Positions 6,475 through 12,266 of a DNA stretch of 12,266 nucleotides are shown piece by piece. A model generated the notes under the pieces. It was not told where the DNA came from and did no database searches. It saw only the letters and a list, made by a program, of their open reading frames with translations. Made by a program: the position numbers and the translations under genes. Every line of letters starts with the position of its first letter. The first letter of the stretch is position 1. The stretch lies in contig JBFWNZ010000083.1 in the NCBI GenBank assembly GCA_050250795.1, forward strand, positions 1-12,266. Reading direction: 5' to 3'. Source of the stretch: JBFWNZ01 sp050250795 (GTDB taxonomy: Bacteria; Pseudomonadota; Alphaproteobacteria; UBA8366).

Positions 6475-7521
6475 CTACCAGGGGCGATCGAAGCCCTCGA
6501 ACCGCGTTGGGATGCTTCGGATATCGCGGATCGCCTCGGCCGGCATCGGCGCAACCTGCTCGCCGCCCGGCGGAATCTGCACTGCATCGCTCACCCCGCC
6601 ATAGCGGTCGGCGATCGCGTCCGCGATCTTGTCATAGGTCCCCACGGCGCAGAACAGCCGCACGACCTCGTCCGGCACCTGCGCCGCCATGCGGTCCCAT
6701 GCACCCTGCTTGGACATTTCGTGCAGCGTCATGCCCAGATCTTCCAGCCCGTGCACGGCCAGCACCGGATGGTAGGTCCGCGTCGAGCCGTAGAAGGCCA
6801 CGCGATAACGCACCCATTCGAACTGCCTGGCCACCGTTTCCGCGTCGGGCCCGGTGGCGACGAAACCGCCGCCATTGATCTCGAAATTCCTGCGGCCCAC
6901 GGCATTGCCGGCCAGGGCCGCCTCGACCTCGGGGTTCACCACCTGCTCGATATAGGCACGGGTGCAGAAGGGGTGCAGGCGCAGCCCGTCGCAGACGCGG
7001 CCGGCGACCCGGATCATCGCCGCGCCCACGGCGGCGATGGTCACAGGCACCATCGGCAGACCGTTCGCCGCCGGCTTGAAGTTCGGCGTCATCAGCGTGA
7101 ACTGATAGTGCCTGCCGACATAGTCGAGCTTGGCATCGCGCTCCCAGCAGCGCCAGATCGCCCGCAGCGCCTCGACATATTCCTGCATCCGCGGTGCCGG
7201 CGCCGTCCAGGGAACGGAAAAGCGGCGTTCGTTATGCCCCTTCACCTGGCTGCCCAGCCCCAGCACGAAACGCCCGCGCGAGGCCGTCTGCAGCGAATGC
7301 GACGCTTCGGCCACCGCCATGGGGCTGCGCGCGAAGGCGATGGCGATGGCGGTGTGAAGCTCGACCGTCTCCGTCTCGACCGCCGCGACAGCATGGGCGA
7401 GAAACGGCTCGTACTGGTTTTCCATGGTCAGCAGGGCATCTACGCCGCGCGCTTCCGCCGCCTGCGCTGCTGCCTTGACCTTCCGCAGATCGTCCTGCGG
7501 CACGCCCATCATGACCCGCAT
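6475..7521 (-). CDS. LLM-class F420/flavin-dependent oxidoreductase, MSMEG_2256-like
   Basis: This 348-residue luciferase-like enzyme resembles the TIGR03617 (MSMEG_2256) subgroup, many members of which are annotated as F420-dependent. The N terminus (MGVPQDDLRKVKAAAQAAEA) gives the first barrel strand and helix. SRGRFVLGLGSQVKGHNERRF (81-101) is the subgroup signature, and TPNFKP (145-150) and VPVTIAAVG (158-166) follow. It differs clearly from the LLM gene at 4796-5773, so the pair is not a recent duplication. The ATG at 7521 has GAGGGA 5 bases upstream; two more Met codons lie at residues 4 and 5. It begins 27 bases after the receiver-domain gene and is followed 48 bases later by the RraA-family gene, all leftward. 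Whether this organism makes F420 cannot be judged here; FMN is the alternative cofactor. Confidence 0.86.
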   Translation of the reverse strand: MRVMMGVPQDDLRKVKAAAQAAEARGVDALLTMENQYEPFLAHAVAAVETETVELHTAIAIAFARSPMAVAEASHSLQTASRGRFVLGLGSQVKGHNERRFSVPWTAPAPRMQEYVEALRAIWRCWERDAKLDYVGRHYQFTLMTPNFKPAANGLPMVPVTIAAVGAAMIRVAGRVCDGLRLHPFCTRAYIEQVVNPEVEAALAGNAVGRRNFEINGGGFVATGPDAETVARQFEWVRYRVAFYGSTRTYHPVLAVHGLEDLGMTLHEMSKQGAWDRMAAQVPDEVVRLFCAVGTYDKIADAIADRYGGVSDAVQIPPGGEQVAPMPAEAIRDIRSIPTRFEGFDRPW

Positions 7522-7548
7522 GACGATCCCTCGCCTTTCCCGCTTGCT

Positions 7549-8505
7549 TCAACCCGTCTTGCGGCGCCGTGCCTCGAAGCTGGCGACCAAGGCCGCAATC
7601 TGGTTGGCGACGAGATCGGATTTATTGCCCTGTGCCAGGGTCAGCGCCACCGCGGTCGCCAAAGGCTTGAGCAGCTTCAGGTCTTCCGGCGCCGGCTTGT
7701 TCACCTGCCGCAGGATCGACAGGACGACCTCGTTCAGCGCGCGGCACAGATTGTCGATATGCGGATAGGGCCGACCGCGCGTGAGCCGGCGGGCGGATTC
7801 CACCAGCCCGGCCAGACGCTCCAGACGAACCTTGAGGTCCTGATCGATCTTCTTCGCCTGAAAGGCTGCAAGGATATGGCCGACGCGGGTGACGACGTGC
7901 TCGCCCAGCCGTTCGATGGTCGCCGTGTGGAGCGCTTCCATCGTGCGGTCGATCTCGGCGGACAGAAGATGCGCGCTGACCTCCTTGCCGCTCGCCTTCA
8001 TCAGCAGCGTGTTCGGCACCTCGACCTGCGGCAGCTCGGAGGCGCGGTCGCCCCGCCGGCGCTCCGGCCCCAGGTAATCGCCGGTGACGATGAAGGGTTT
8101 GCGGTTGAACGCAATCTCGGCCACCCGGTCGAGGACCTTGTCCATCGACACCGGCATGACAAGCAGCCCATCGACACCGCTCACGAGCAATTCGCGCACC
8201 CGCTGCTCGTCCGGATGCCATGCCGTCAGAATGATCGCGACGAAGGGGTTATGCCCGATCCGCCGATGGCGGATGTCCTGCACCAGGCCGATCACATCGC
8301 CGCCCCGGAAATCCGCGTCCATGATGACCAGATCGGGCATATGTGCCCGTAGATCGTCGGCCAGCAGTTCGAACTCGGCAAAGGGGTGGATGCTCTGAAA
8401 GCCTTGCGACCGCAAGCCGTCCGCCAGCGCGCGCCGGAAATTCACCTCCGACGCACCGACCAGGACGCGGACGTTGGCAAGACGTGTCCGATACTGCTTC
8501 AGCAT
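7549..8505 (-). CDS. Degenerate receiver-domain protein with C-terminal helical domain
   Basis: This 318-residue protein starts with a CheY-like receiver domain (about 11-130). Asp63 in VIMDADF sits at the phospho-acceptor site and Thr94 in ILTAW at the switch Thr/Ser site. The acidic metal-binding pair that normally follows the first strand is replaced by Ala18-Ser19 (VLVGASEVNFR). The conserved Lys before Pro is replaced by Met117 (LLVMPV). Phosphorylation may thus be weak or absent, and the domain may act by binding. A linker carries YLGPERRRGDR (144-154), like the GPDRR tags seen in some alphaproteobacterial signalling proteins. A mostly helical region (about 165-318) follows with no recognised DNA-binding or enzymatic motif. 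The ATG at 8505 has a weak AAGG very close to it. It heads a leftward run with the LLM gene 27 bases downstream. It is not a standard transcription factor; output is unknown. Confidence 0.75.
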   Translation of the reverse strand: MLKQYRTRLANVRVLVGASEVNFRRALADGLRSQGFQSIHPFAEFELLADDLRAHMPDLVIMDADFRGGDVIGLVQDIRHRRIGHNPFVAIILTAWHPDEQRVRELLVSGVDGLLVMPVSMDKVLDRVAEIAFNRKPFIVTGDYLGPERRRGDRASELPQVEVPNTLLMKASGKEVSAHLLSAEIDRTMEALHTATIERLGEHVVTRVGHILAAFQAKKIDQDLKVRLERLAGLVESARRLTRGRPYPHIDNLCRALNEVVLSILRQVNKPAPEDLKLLKPLATAVALTLAQGNKSDLVANQIAALVASFEARRRKTG

Positions 8506-8649
8506 GCCTTATCTTAGTCGAATTCAGAGTTGCCTTATTAGCAGGTACCGAAAAAACACGGTCTTGAGCAACATTTGTTTCGCGAGAGCGCAGTTTTGTC
8601 GCTGCTACGTTGCCGCTATGATCGCGTCGATTCAGAAACAGGAAGACGC
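8506..8649. promoter_or_regulatory. Divergent intergenic region with a candidate rightward promoter
   Basis: This 144-base spacer is visibly AT-richer than its surroundings, with A6, TTATTA and GAATTC stretches. It must hold promoters for both the leftward receiver operon and the rightward CinA-like gene. The best rightward candidate is TTGTCG (8596-8601) and TATGAT (8617-8622). The -10 is good, but the spacer is short at 15 bases. I cannot pick a convincing leftward -35/-10 pair. Confidence 0.35.
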
Positions 8650-9453
8650 ATGGTCAACAATACCGAGGCGGGTTCATTCCCGAAGGCTGCAGACGGCGTG
8701 GTCCGCGCGGCCCTCCTGATCATCGGCAATGAAATTCTATCCGGCCGGACGCAGGACAAGAATCTGTCCCACATCGCATTGACCCTGAACGAGGTCGGGA
8801 TCCGCCTGTCGGAAGTGCGCGTGGTGCCGGATATCGAGGCGGAGATCGTCGAAGCGGTGAACGCGCTGCGCCGTCGTTACGACTATGTCTTCACGACCGG
8901 CGGCATCGGCCCGACCCATGACGACATCACTTCGGAATGCATCGCCAAGGCCTTCGGCCAGAAACTGATCGTGCATCCGGAGGCGCGCCGCCGGCTTCAG
9001 GAGCACTACAATCGAACCGGAATGGAACTGAATGCGATGCGGCTGCGCATGGCCAACACACCGGAGCATGCGACGCTGATCGACAACCCGGTCTCCACCG
9101 CACCGGGCTTCCAGGTTGAGAATGTGTTCGTCCTGGCCGGCGTACCGAAGATCATGCAGGTCATGCTCGACGGCGTGAAAGACAGCCTCAAGGGCGGCGC
9201 ACCGGTCCTCTCCCGGGCCGTCACGGTCCCGATGGGCGAAGGCATCATGGCTGCCGGCCTGCAGGCGATCCAGAACCGCTATCCCCAGGTCGACATCGGC
9301 AGCTATCCCTACTATCGCCGCAGCGGCTACGGCACCACGATCATTCTGCGCCATACCGAGGCCGGCCTGCTGCAACAGGCCGGCGACGAGGTGGCGGCAA
9401 TGATGCGCGAGTTGGGCGGCGAGCCCTATGAGGGCGAGCCGCCGCCCGACTGA
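8650..9453 (+). CDS. CinA-like molybdopterin-binding domain protein (competence/damage-inducible protein A family)
   Basis: This 267-residue protein consists of the MoaB/MogA-like domain found at the N terminus of CinA. Signature motifs are IIGNEILSGRTQDKN (24-38), FTTGGIGPTHDD (81-92) with its conserved acidic pair, and FVLAGVPKIM (160-169). The C-terminal nicotinamide-nucleotide amidase domain of full-length CinA is absent; stand-alone versions are usual in alphaproteobacteria, so this is not a truncation. Related domains bind molybdopterin or hydrolyse ADP-ribose and other nucleotide pyrophosphates; the cellular role of the short form is unclear. I chose the ATG at 8650 because AGGA lies 6 bases upstream. 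A TTG at 8575 would add 25 non-conserved residues and overlap the promoter candidate. The gene is divergent from the receiver operon and converges on the dehydratase gene 7 bases after its stop. It is a housekeeping-type gene among catabolic ones. Confidence 0.88.
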   Translation: MVNNTEAGSFPKAADGVVRAALLIIGNEILSGRTQDKNLSHIALTLNEVGIRLSEVRVVPDIEAEIVEAVNALRRRYDYVFTTGGIGPTHDDITSECIAKAFGQKLIVHPEARRRLQEHYNRTGMELNAMRLRMANTPEHATLIDNPVSTAPGFQVENVFVLAGVPKIMQVMLDGVKDSLKGGAPVLSRAVTVPMGEGIMAAGLQAIQNRYPQVDIGSYPYYRRSGYGTTIILRHTEAGLLQQAGDEVAAMMRELGGEPYEGEPPPD

Positions 9454-9460
9454 CCCGGCC

Positions 9461-11185
9461 TCAGTGGTTCTCGCGCGGCACGGCGTTGCCGCGACAGCCG
9501 ACCAGGAAGTCGAGGTCGCAGCCTTCGTCGGCCTGGTTCACATGGTCGAAATAGAGCTTCTGATAGCCCGACATCATCGGCGGCGGCGGCGGCGTCCAAC
9601 GCGCCCGGCGATCGGCCAGTTCGGCGTCGCTTGCCTCCAGATGCAGCGAACGCTTCGCCACATCCAGCACGATCATGTCGCCATTCCGCACCAGCGCCAG
9701 CGGCCCGCCGGCCGCGGATTCCGGGGCCGTGTGCAACACCACCGTGCCATAGGCCGTTCCGCTCATCCGGGCGTCGGAGATGCGCACCATGTCCCGCACG
9801 CCCTTTTCCAGCAGCTTCGGCGGCAGCCCCATGTTGCCCACCTCGGCCATGCCCGGATATCCCTTCGGCCCGCAACCCTTGAGCACCATCACGCAGGTCT
9901 CGTCGATGTCGAGCGCGGGGTCTTCGATCCGTGCCTTGTAGTCCTCGATGGACTCGAACACGACGGCGCGGCCGCGATGCTGCATCAATTCGGGCGTGGC
10001 GGCCGACGGCTTGATGATGGCGCCGTTCGGCGCCAGGTTCCCCCGCAGCACGGCGATCCCGCCCGACTCCAAAAGCGGGTTCCACCAGGGGCGGATCACC
10101 TCGTCGTTATAGACGCGGGCGTCCTTCACATTCTCCCACTGGGTCCGCCCGTTCACGGTCAGCGCATCGCGATGCAGCAGGTCGTGCTCGCCCAGCGCAC
10201 GCATGACCGCCGGCAGGCCGCCCGCCTCGAAGAAATCCTCCATCAGGTATTTGCCCGACGGCATCAGGTCGACAATGGTCGGCACGTCGCGGCCCAGCCG
10301 GTCCCAGTCGTCGAGGCCCAGATCGACGCCGATGCGCCGCGCCAGCGCGATCAGATGGATCACCGCATTGGTCGATCCGCCGATGGCGCCGTTGACGCGG
10401 ATCGCATTCTCGAAGGCCTGGCGCGTCAGGACCTTCGACATGCGCAGATCCTCCTTCACCATGTCGACGATCCGCCGCCCCGCCATATGCGCCAGCACGT
10501 AACGGCGGGAATCGACAGCCGGGATCGCCGCATTCGCGGGCAGGCCCATGCCCAGCGATTCCACCATCGAAGCCATGGTCGAGGCCGTGCCCATCGTCAT
10601 GCAGTGACCGGCCGAACGCGACATGCAGGCCTCGGCTTCCATGAAGTCCGCGAGCGAAAGCTCGCCCGCCTTCAGTTCCTCCGAGAACTTCCAGACATGC
10701 GTGCCGGAGCCGATGGGCTCTCCGCGGAAGCGGCCGTTCAGCATCGGGCCCCCGGACACCGCGATGGCCGGAACGTCGCAGCTGGCCGCGCCCATCAAGA
10801 GAGAGGGCGTGGTCTTGTCGCAGCCGACCAGCAGCACCACCCCGTCGATGGGATTGGCGCGGATCGATTCCTCCACATCCATGGCCGCCAGATTGCGGAA
10901 CAGCATGGTGGTGGGCCGCATCAGCGTCTCGCCCAGCGAGGTAACGGGGAATTCCAGCGGGAAGCCCCCCATCTCGTAAACGCCGCGCTTCACATGTTCC
11001 GCCACCTTGCGGAAATGGGCGTTGCAGGGCGTCAACTCGGAGAAGGTATTGCAGATGCCGATCACCGGGCGCCCATCGAACAGATGCGAGGGCAGCCCCT
11101 GGTTGCGCATCCAACTGCGGTGGATGAAGCCGTCCTTGTCCTGATGGCCGAACCATTCGGCGGACCGGTATTTGCGCTGGCTCAT
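9461..11185 (-). CDS. IlvD/Edd-family sugar-acid dehydratase, L-arabinonate dehydratase-like
   Basis: This 574-residue enzyme dehydrates a polyhydroxy acid to a 2-keto-3-deoxy acid using a [2Fe-2S] cluster and Mg2+. Cysteines Cys54 (TPCNAH), Cys122 (VGCDKTTPS) and Cys195 (GHCMTMGTASTM) fit the cluster. Glu86, Asp123, Lys124 (usually carbamylated) and Glu448 (YPGMAEVG) fit the Mg site. Ser475 in SDARMSGTAYG is the catalytic base. With five more residues at the N terminus the numbering coincides with that remembered for Rhizobium L-arabinonate dehydratase (Cys59/127/200, Ser480). Long stretches such as SMGAASCD-type and LVGCDKTTPSLLMGAASCD are shared. This favours a pentonate over dihydroxyacid substrate, although related xylonate, gluconate and fuconate dehydratases overlap. 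I chose the ATG at 11185 (GGAG 9 bases upstream); a GTG at 11200 is the alternative. A Pro5 run lies near the C terminus. No sugar dehydrogenase or keto-acid enzyme is adjacent. Confidence 0.87.
   Translation of the reverse strand: MSQRKYRSAEWFGHQDKDGFIHRSWMRNQGLPSHLFDGRPVIGICNTFSELTPCNAHFRKVAEHVKRGVYEMGGFPLEFPVTSLGETLMRPTTMLFRNLAAMDVEESIRANPIDGVVLLVGCDKTTPSLLMGAASCDVPAIAVSGGPMLNGRFRGEPIGSGTHVWKFSEELKAGELSLADFMEAEACMSRSAGHCMTMGTASTMASMVESLGMGLPANAAIPAVDSRRYVLAHMAGRRIVDMVKEDLRMSKVLTRQAFENAIRVNGAIGGSTNAVIHLIALARRIGVDLGLDDWDRLGRDVPTIVDLMPSGKYLMEDFFEAGGLPAVMRALGEHDLLHRDALTVNGRTQWENVKDARVYNDEVIRPWWNPLLESGGIAVLRGNLAPNGAIIKPSAATPELMQHRGRAVVFESIEDYKARIEDPALDIDETCVMVLKGCGPKGYPGMAEVGNMGLPPKLLEKGVRDMVRISDARMSGTAYGTVVLHTAPESAAGGPLALVRNGDMIVLDVAKRSLHLEASDAELADRRARWTPPPPPMMSGYQKLYFDHVNQADEGCDLDFLVGCRGNAVPRENH
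9578..9594. repeat. CGG trinucleotide run inside the dehydratase gene
   Basis: Five CGG units in a row plus CG encode a Pro5 stretch (WTPPPPPMMSGY) near the dehydratase C terminus. The remembered Rhizobium arabinonate dehydratase has a non-repetitive sequence there, so the run probably expanded by slippage in a tolerant loop. Confidence 0.6.
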
Positions 11186-11200
11186 GGCTGGCGTCTCCAC

Positions 11201-11277
11201 GGCAGGATGCTGGCGGGCGCGTCACGATGCACGGCCCGGCGGTATCGCGGCAAGGGCGCTCTTGCCTTGCGCGCATG
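11201..11277 (-). promoter_or_regulatory. Leader region of the dehydratase gene
   Basis: This gap lies between the terminator of the upstream dioxygenase gene and the dehydratase start, so it should contain the dehydratase promoter. I see no convincing -35/-10 pair. A small hairpin GGCAAG-ggcgct-CTTGCC (11249-11266) has no T run and might be a leader element or operator. Assignment rests on gene layout only. Confidence 0.25.
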
Positions 11278-11316
11278 AAAAAGGCGAGGCCCGCAGACCA
11301 TGCGGACCCCGCCTTT
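11278..11316 (-). terminator. Rho-independent terminator of the second TauD-family gene
   Basis: Arms at 11316-11301 and 11295-11280 form an unbroken 16-bp stem with a 5-base loop in leftward RNA, counting two G-U pairs. The stem starts AAAGGCG and closes CGCCUUU, running into a U5 tract (11282-11278). It lies 19 bases after the dioxygenase stop. In rightward RNA the same two positions become A-C mismatches, so it should work best leftward. It separates the dioxygenase from the dehydratase transcript. Confidence 0.85.
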
Positions 11317-11335
11317 CGGATCGATCCCGGCCCGC

Positions 11336-12202
11336 TCAGTGCGGCCGGTCGCCGACGATCTGGGTGCGCTCCAGATGGCGGCGCAGCGTCGGATCGAAGG
11401 ACCCGCGGCGATGCATGACGCAGCGGTTGTCCCAGCCGACAATGTCCCCCATGCGCCAATTGTGCTCCCAGGCGAAGTCCTCGCTGGTGGCATGGGACCA
11501 CAGTTTGTCGAGCAGCTTGTCGCTCTCCACGACCGGCATGCCCAGGATGTACGCATCCAGGCGGCGGCCGAGGAACAGGCATTTCCGGCCCGTTTCAGGG
11601 TGCGTGCGGACCAGCGGATGCGGCGCGCCCGGCGACTGCGCCGGATCGCCGACCTTCGCGAAGGGATAGGGCTTCTCGGCCGAATCGTAGTTGGCGCTGT
11701 GCTTGCACACCTTGCCTTCGATCTGCGCCTTCAGATCGTCCGACAGCGTGTCGTACGCCATATACATGTTGAGGAAACCGGTGCCGCCGGCACCGTTCTC
11801 CGGCACCTCGATCGCGCGCAGGATGCTGCCGGCCGGCGGAATCTCGAAGAACGAGGAATCCGTGTGCCACTTCACCTCGCCGCTGCCGAGCGCACCGATC
11901 TCGACGCCTTCCTTGTTCACGATATTCGCCACCACTGCGATCTCGGGCGGTGCATTGAAGAACTCGCCGCGCTTGCCGGTCTTCATGCTGGGCGGCGACA
12001 AGGCCAGTTCGCCGAAATTGCGCGAGAACGCCATGTGGTCCTCGCGACTCGCCTGCTGCTGGCCGGGGATCACGATCACCAGATGGTCCTGCCATGCCTT
12101 GCGGACGGTCGCCAGTTCCTCCGCCGTCAGCGGGTTGCGGATATCCAGACCGCGGATTTCGGCCCCGAGCGGACCGCCGGTCGGAACGACTTCGATGGAC
12201 AT
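11336..12202 (-). CDS. TauD/TfdA-family Fe(II)/2-oxoglutarate dioxygenase (copy 2)
   Basis: This 288-residue enzyme is a paralog of the dioxygenase at 3903-4793. By eye about half of the aligned residues are identical, including long shared blocks such as AFSRNFGE, GEVKWHTDS, SPGA-HPLVRTHP and LGRRLD. The iron triad is His113 and Asp115 (KWHTDSSF) with His264 (DNRCVMHRRG). Arg275 should bind 2-oxoglutarate, and Arg279 matches the substrate-anion Arg of TauD. The ATG at 12202 has an excellent AGGAGG 6 bases upstream; a TTG farther out would only add unconserved residues. Such enzymes hydroxylate next to an anionic group and often release sulfite, aldehydes or phenols, but no specific substrate can be assigned. 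It has its own terminator before the dehydratase gene. The promoter is probably beyond the right edge, since only 64 bases precede the start. Confidence 0.91.
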   Translation of the reverse strand: MSIEVVPTGGPLGAEIRGLDIRNPLTAEELATVRKAWQDHLVIVIPGQQQASREDHMAFSRNFGELALSPPSMKTGKRGEFFNAPPEIAVVANIVNKEGVEIGALGSGEVKWHTDSSFFEIPPAGSILRAIEVPENGAGGTGFLNMYMAYDTLSDDLKAQIEGKVCKHSANYDSAEKPYPFAKVGDPAQSPGAPHPLVRTHPETGRKCLFLGRRLDAYILGMPVVESDKLLDKLWSHATSEDFAWEHNWRMGDIVGWDNRCVMHRRGSFDPTLRRHLERTQIVGDRPH

Positions 12203-12208
12203 GCATTT

Positions 12209-12214
12209 CCTCCT
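12209..12214 (-). promoter_or_regulatory. Strong Shine-Dalgarno of the second TauD-family gene
   Basis: A perfect AGGAGG on the minus strand lies 6 bases before the ATG at 12202. It decides the start against an upstream TTG. It contrasts with the poor ribosome site of the paralog at 3903, suggesting that the two copies differ greatly in translation level. Confidence 0.85.
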
Positions 12215-12266
12215 GCTGCAACTGCGGCCGGCGACATCGGGCACGCCGCGACCGCATACCAAAAGC

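Noticed and set aside
6076..8352. 758-codon open frame on the + strand
   Set aside because: It runs antisense to three well-supported genes and their gaps, is dominated by His, Arg, Asp and Gln as expected of a GC-rich shadow frame, and shows no family motif.
8575..8649. Upstream TTG start for the CinA-like gene
   Set aside because: The extra 25 residues show no CinA-family character and overlap the likely promoter; the ATG at 8650 has a proper ribosome site.
9449..9465. Inverted repeat ACTGA/TCAGT between the CinA-like and dehydratase stops
   Set aside because: It has only 5 bp around a 7-base loop, three of them forced by facing TGA stops, and no T run, so it is not a supportable terminator.
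9428..11278. 616-codon open frame on the + strand opposite the dehydratase
   Set aside because: It is a shadow of the dehydratase gene, which carries every catalytic motif; the antisense product is a His/Arg-rich sequence without domains.
1..12266. CRISPR array, insertion sequence, toxin-antitoxin or defence system
   Set aside because: No spaced direct repeats, transposase motifs, terminal inverted repeats or defence-type domains were seen; all long genes belong to metabolic, membrane or signalling families.

Overview
The window is high-GC bacterial chromosome. The gene families, codon use and N-terminal styles fit an alphaproteobacterium, perhaps one of the Rhodospirillales; that placement is inference, since no rRNA or other strong phylogenetic marker is present. 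Ten protein genes and one tRNA are packed tightly. I see no insertion sequence, phage gene, integrase, CRISPR array or attachment-site duplication. Most genes encode small-molecule catabolism: sugar-acid kinase and aldolase, non-haem iron dioxygenases, luciferase-like flavin monooxygenases, an RraA-type aldolase or decarboxylase, and an IlvD/Edd sugar-acid dehydratase.

Left part (1-3730). A DUF445/YjiN-type membrane protein gene is followed by an overlapping pair, otnK-otnC. These encode the kinase and the decarboxylating aldolase that turn 3-oxo-tetronates (from threonate or erythronate) into dihydroxyacetone phosphate. Converging on this pair from the right is a small secreted or membrane protein of unknown function. 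Its gene starts 21 bases after the CCA end of a tRNA-Leu(UAA) gene, so the two are probably co-transcribed leftward.

Middle part (3811-8505). A short divergent spacer carries a plausible tRNA promoter and a 10-bp tandem repeat. It leads rightward into a TauD/TfdA-family Fe(II)/2-oxoglutarate dioxygenase. Converging on that gene is a leftward series of four closely spaced genes: a receiver-domain protein with a degenerate phosphorylation site, a luciferase-like oxidoreductase, an RraA-family protein and a second luciferase-like oxidoreductase. Gaps of 27, 48 and 29 bases suggest one operon, with the oxidoreductases and RraA acting on a common unknown substrate or its products.

Right part (8506-12266). 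A 144-base AT-richer divergent spacer separates the receiver gene from a rightward CinA-like molybdopterin-binding domain protein. Converging on that is an IlvD/Edd dehydratase whose cluster and catalytic residues match L-arabinonate dehydratase. Upstream of it, in the same direction, is a second TauD/TfdA dioxygenase, a paralog of the first. A strand-specific intrinsic terminator lies between these last two genes, so they are probably separate transcripts.

Nothing here amounts to a clearly new system. The points most worth a second look are the receiver-LLM-RraA-LLM operon, the paired TauD paralogs, the isolated otnKC pair, the tRNA-linked small membrane protein and the wobble-encoded one-way terminator.
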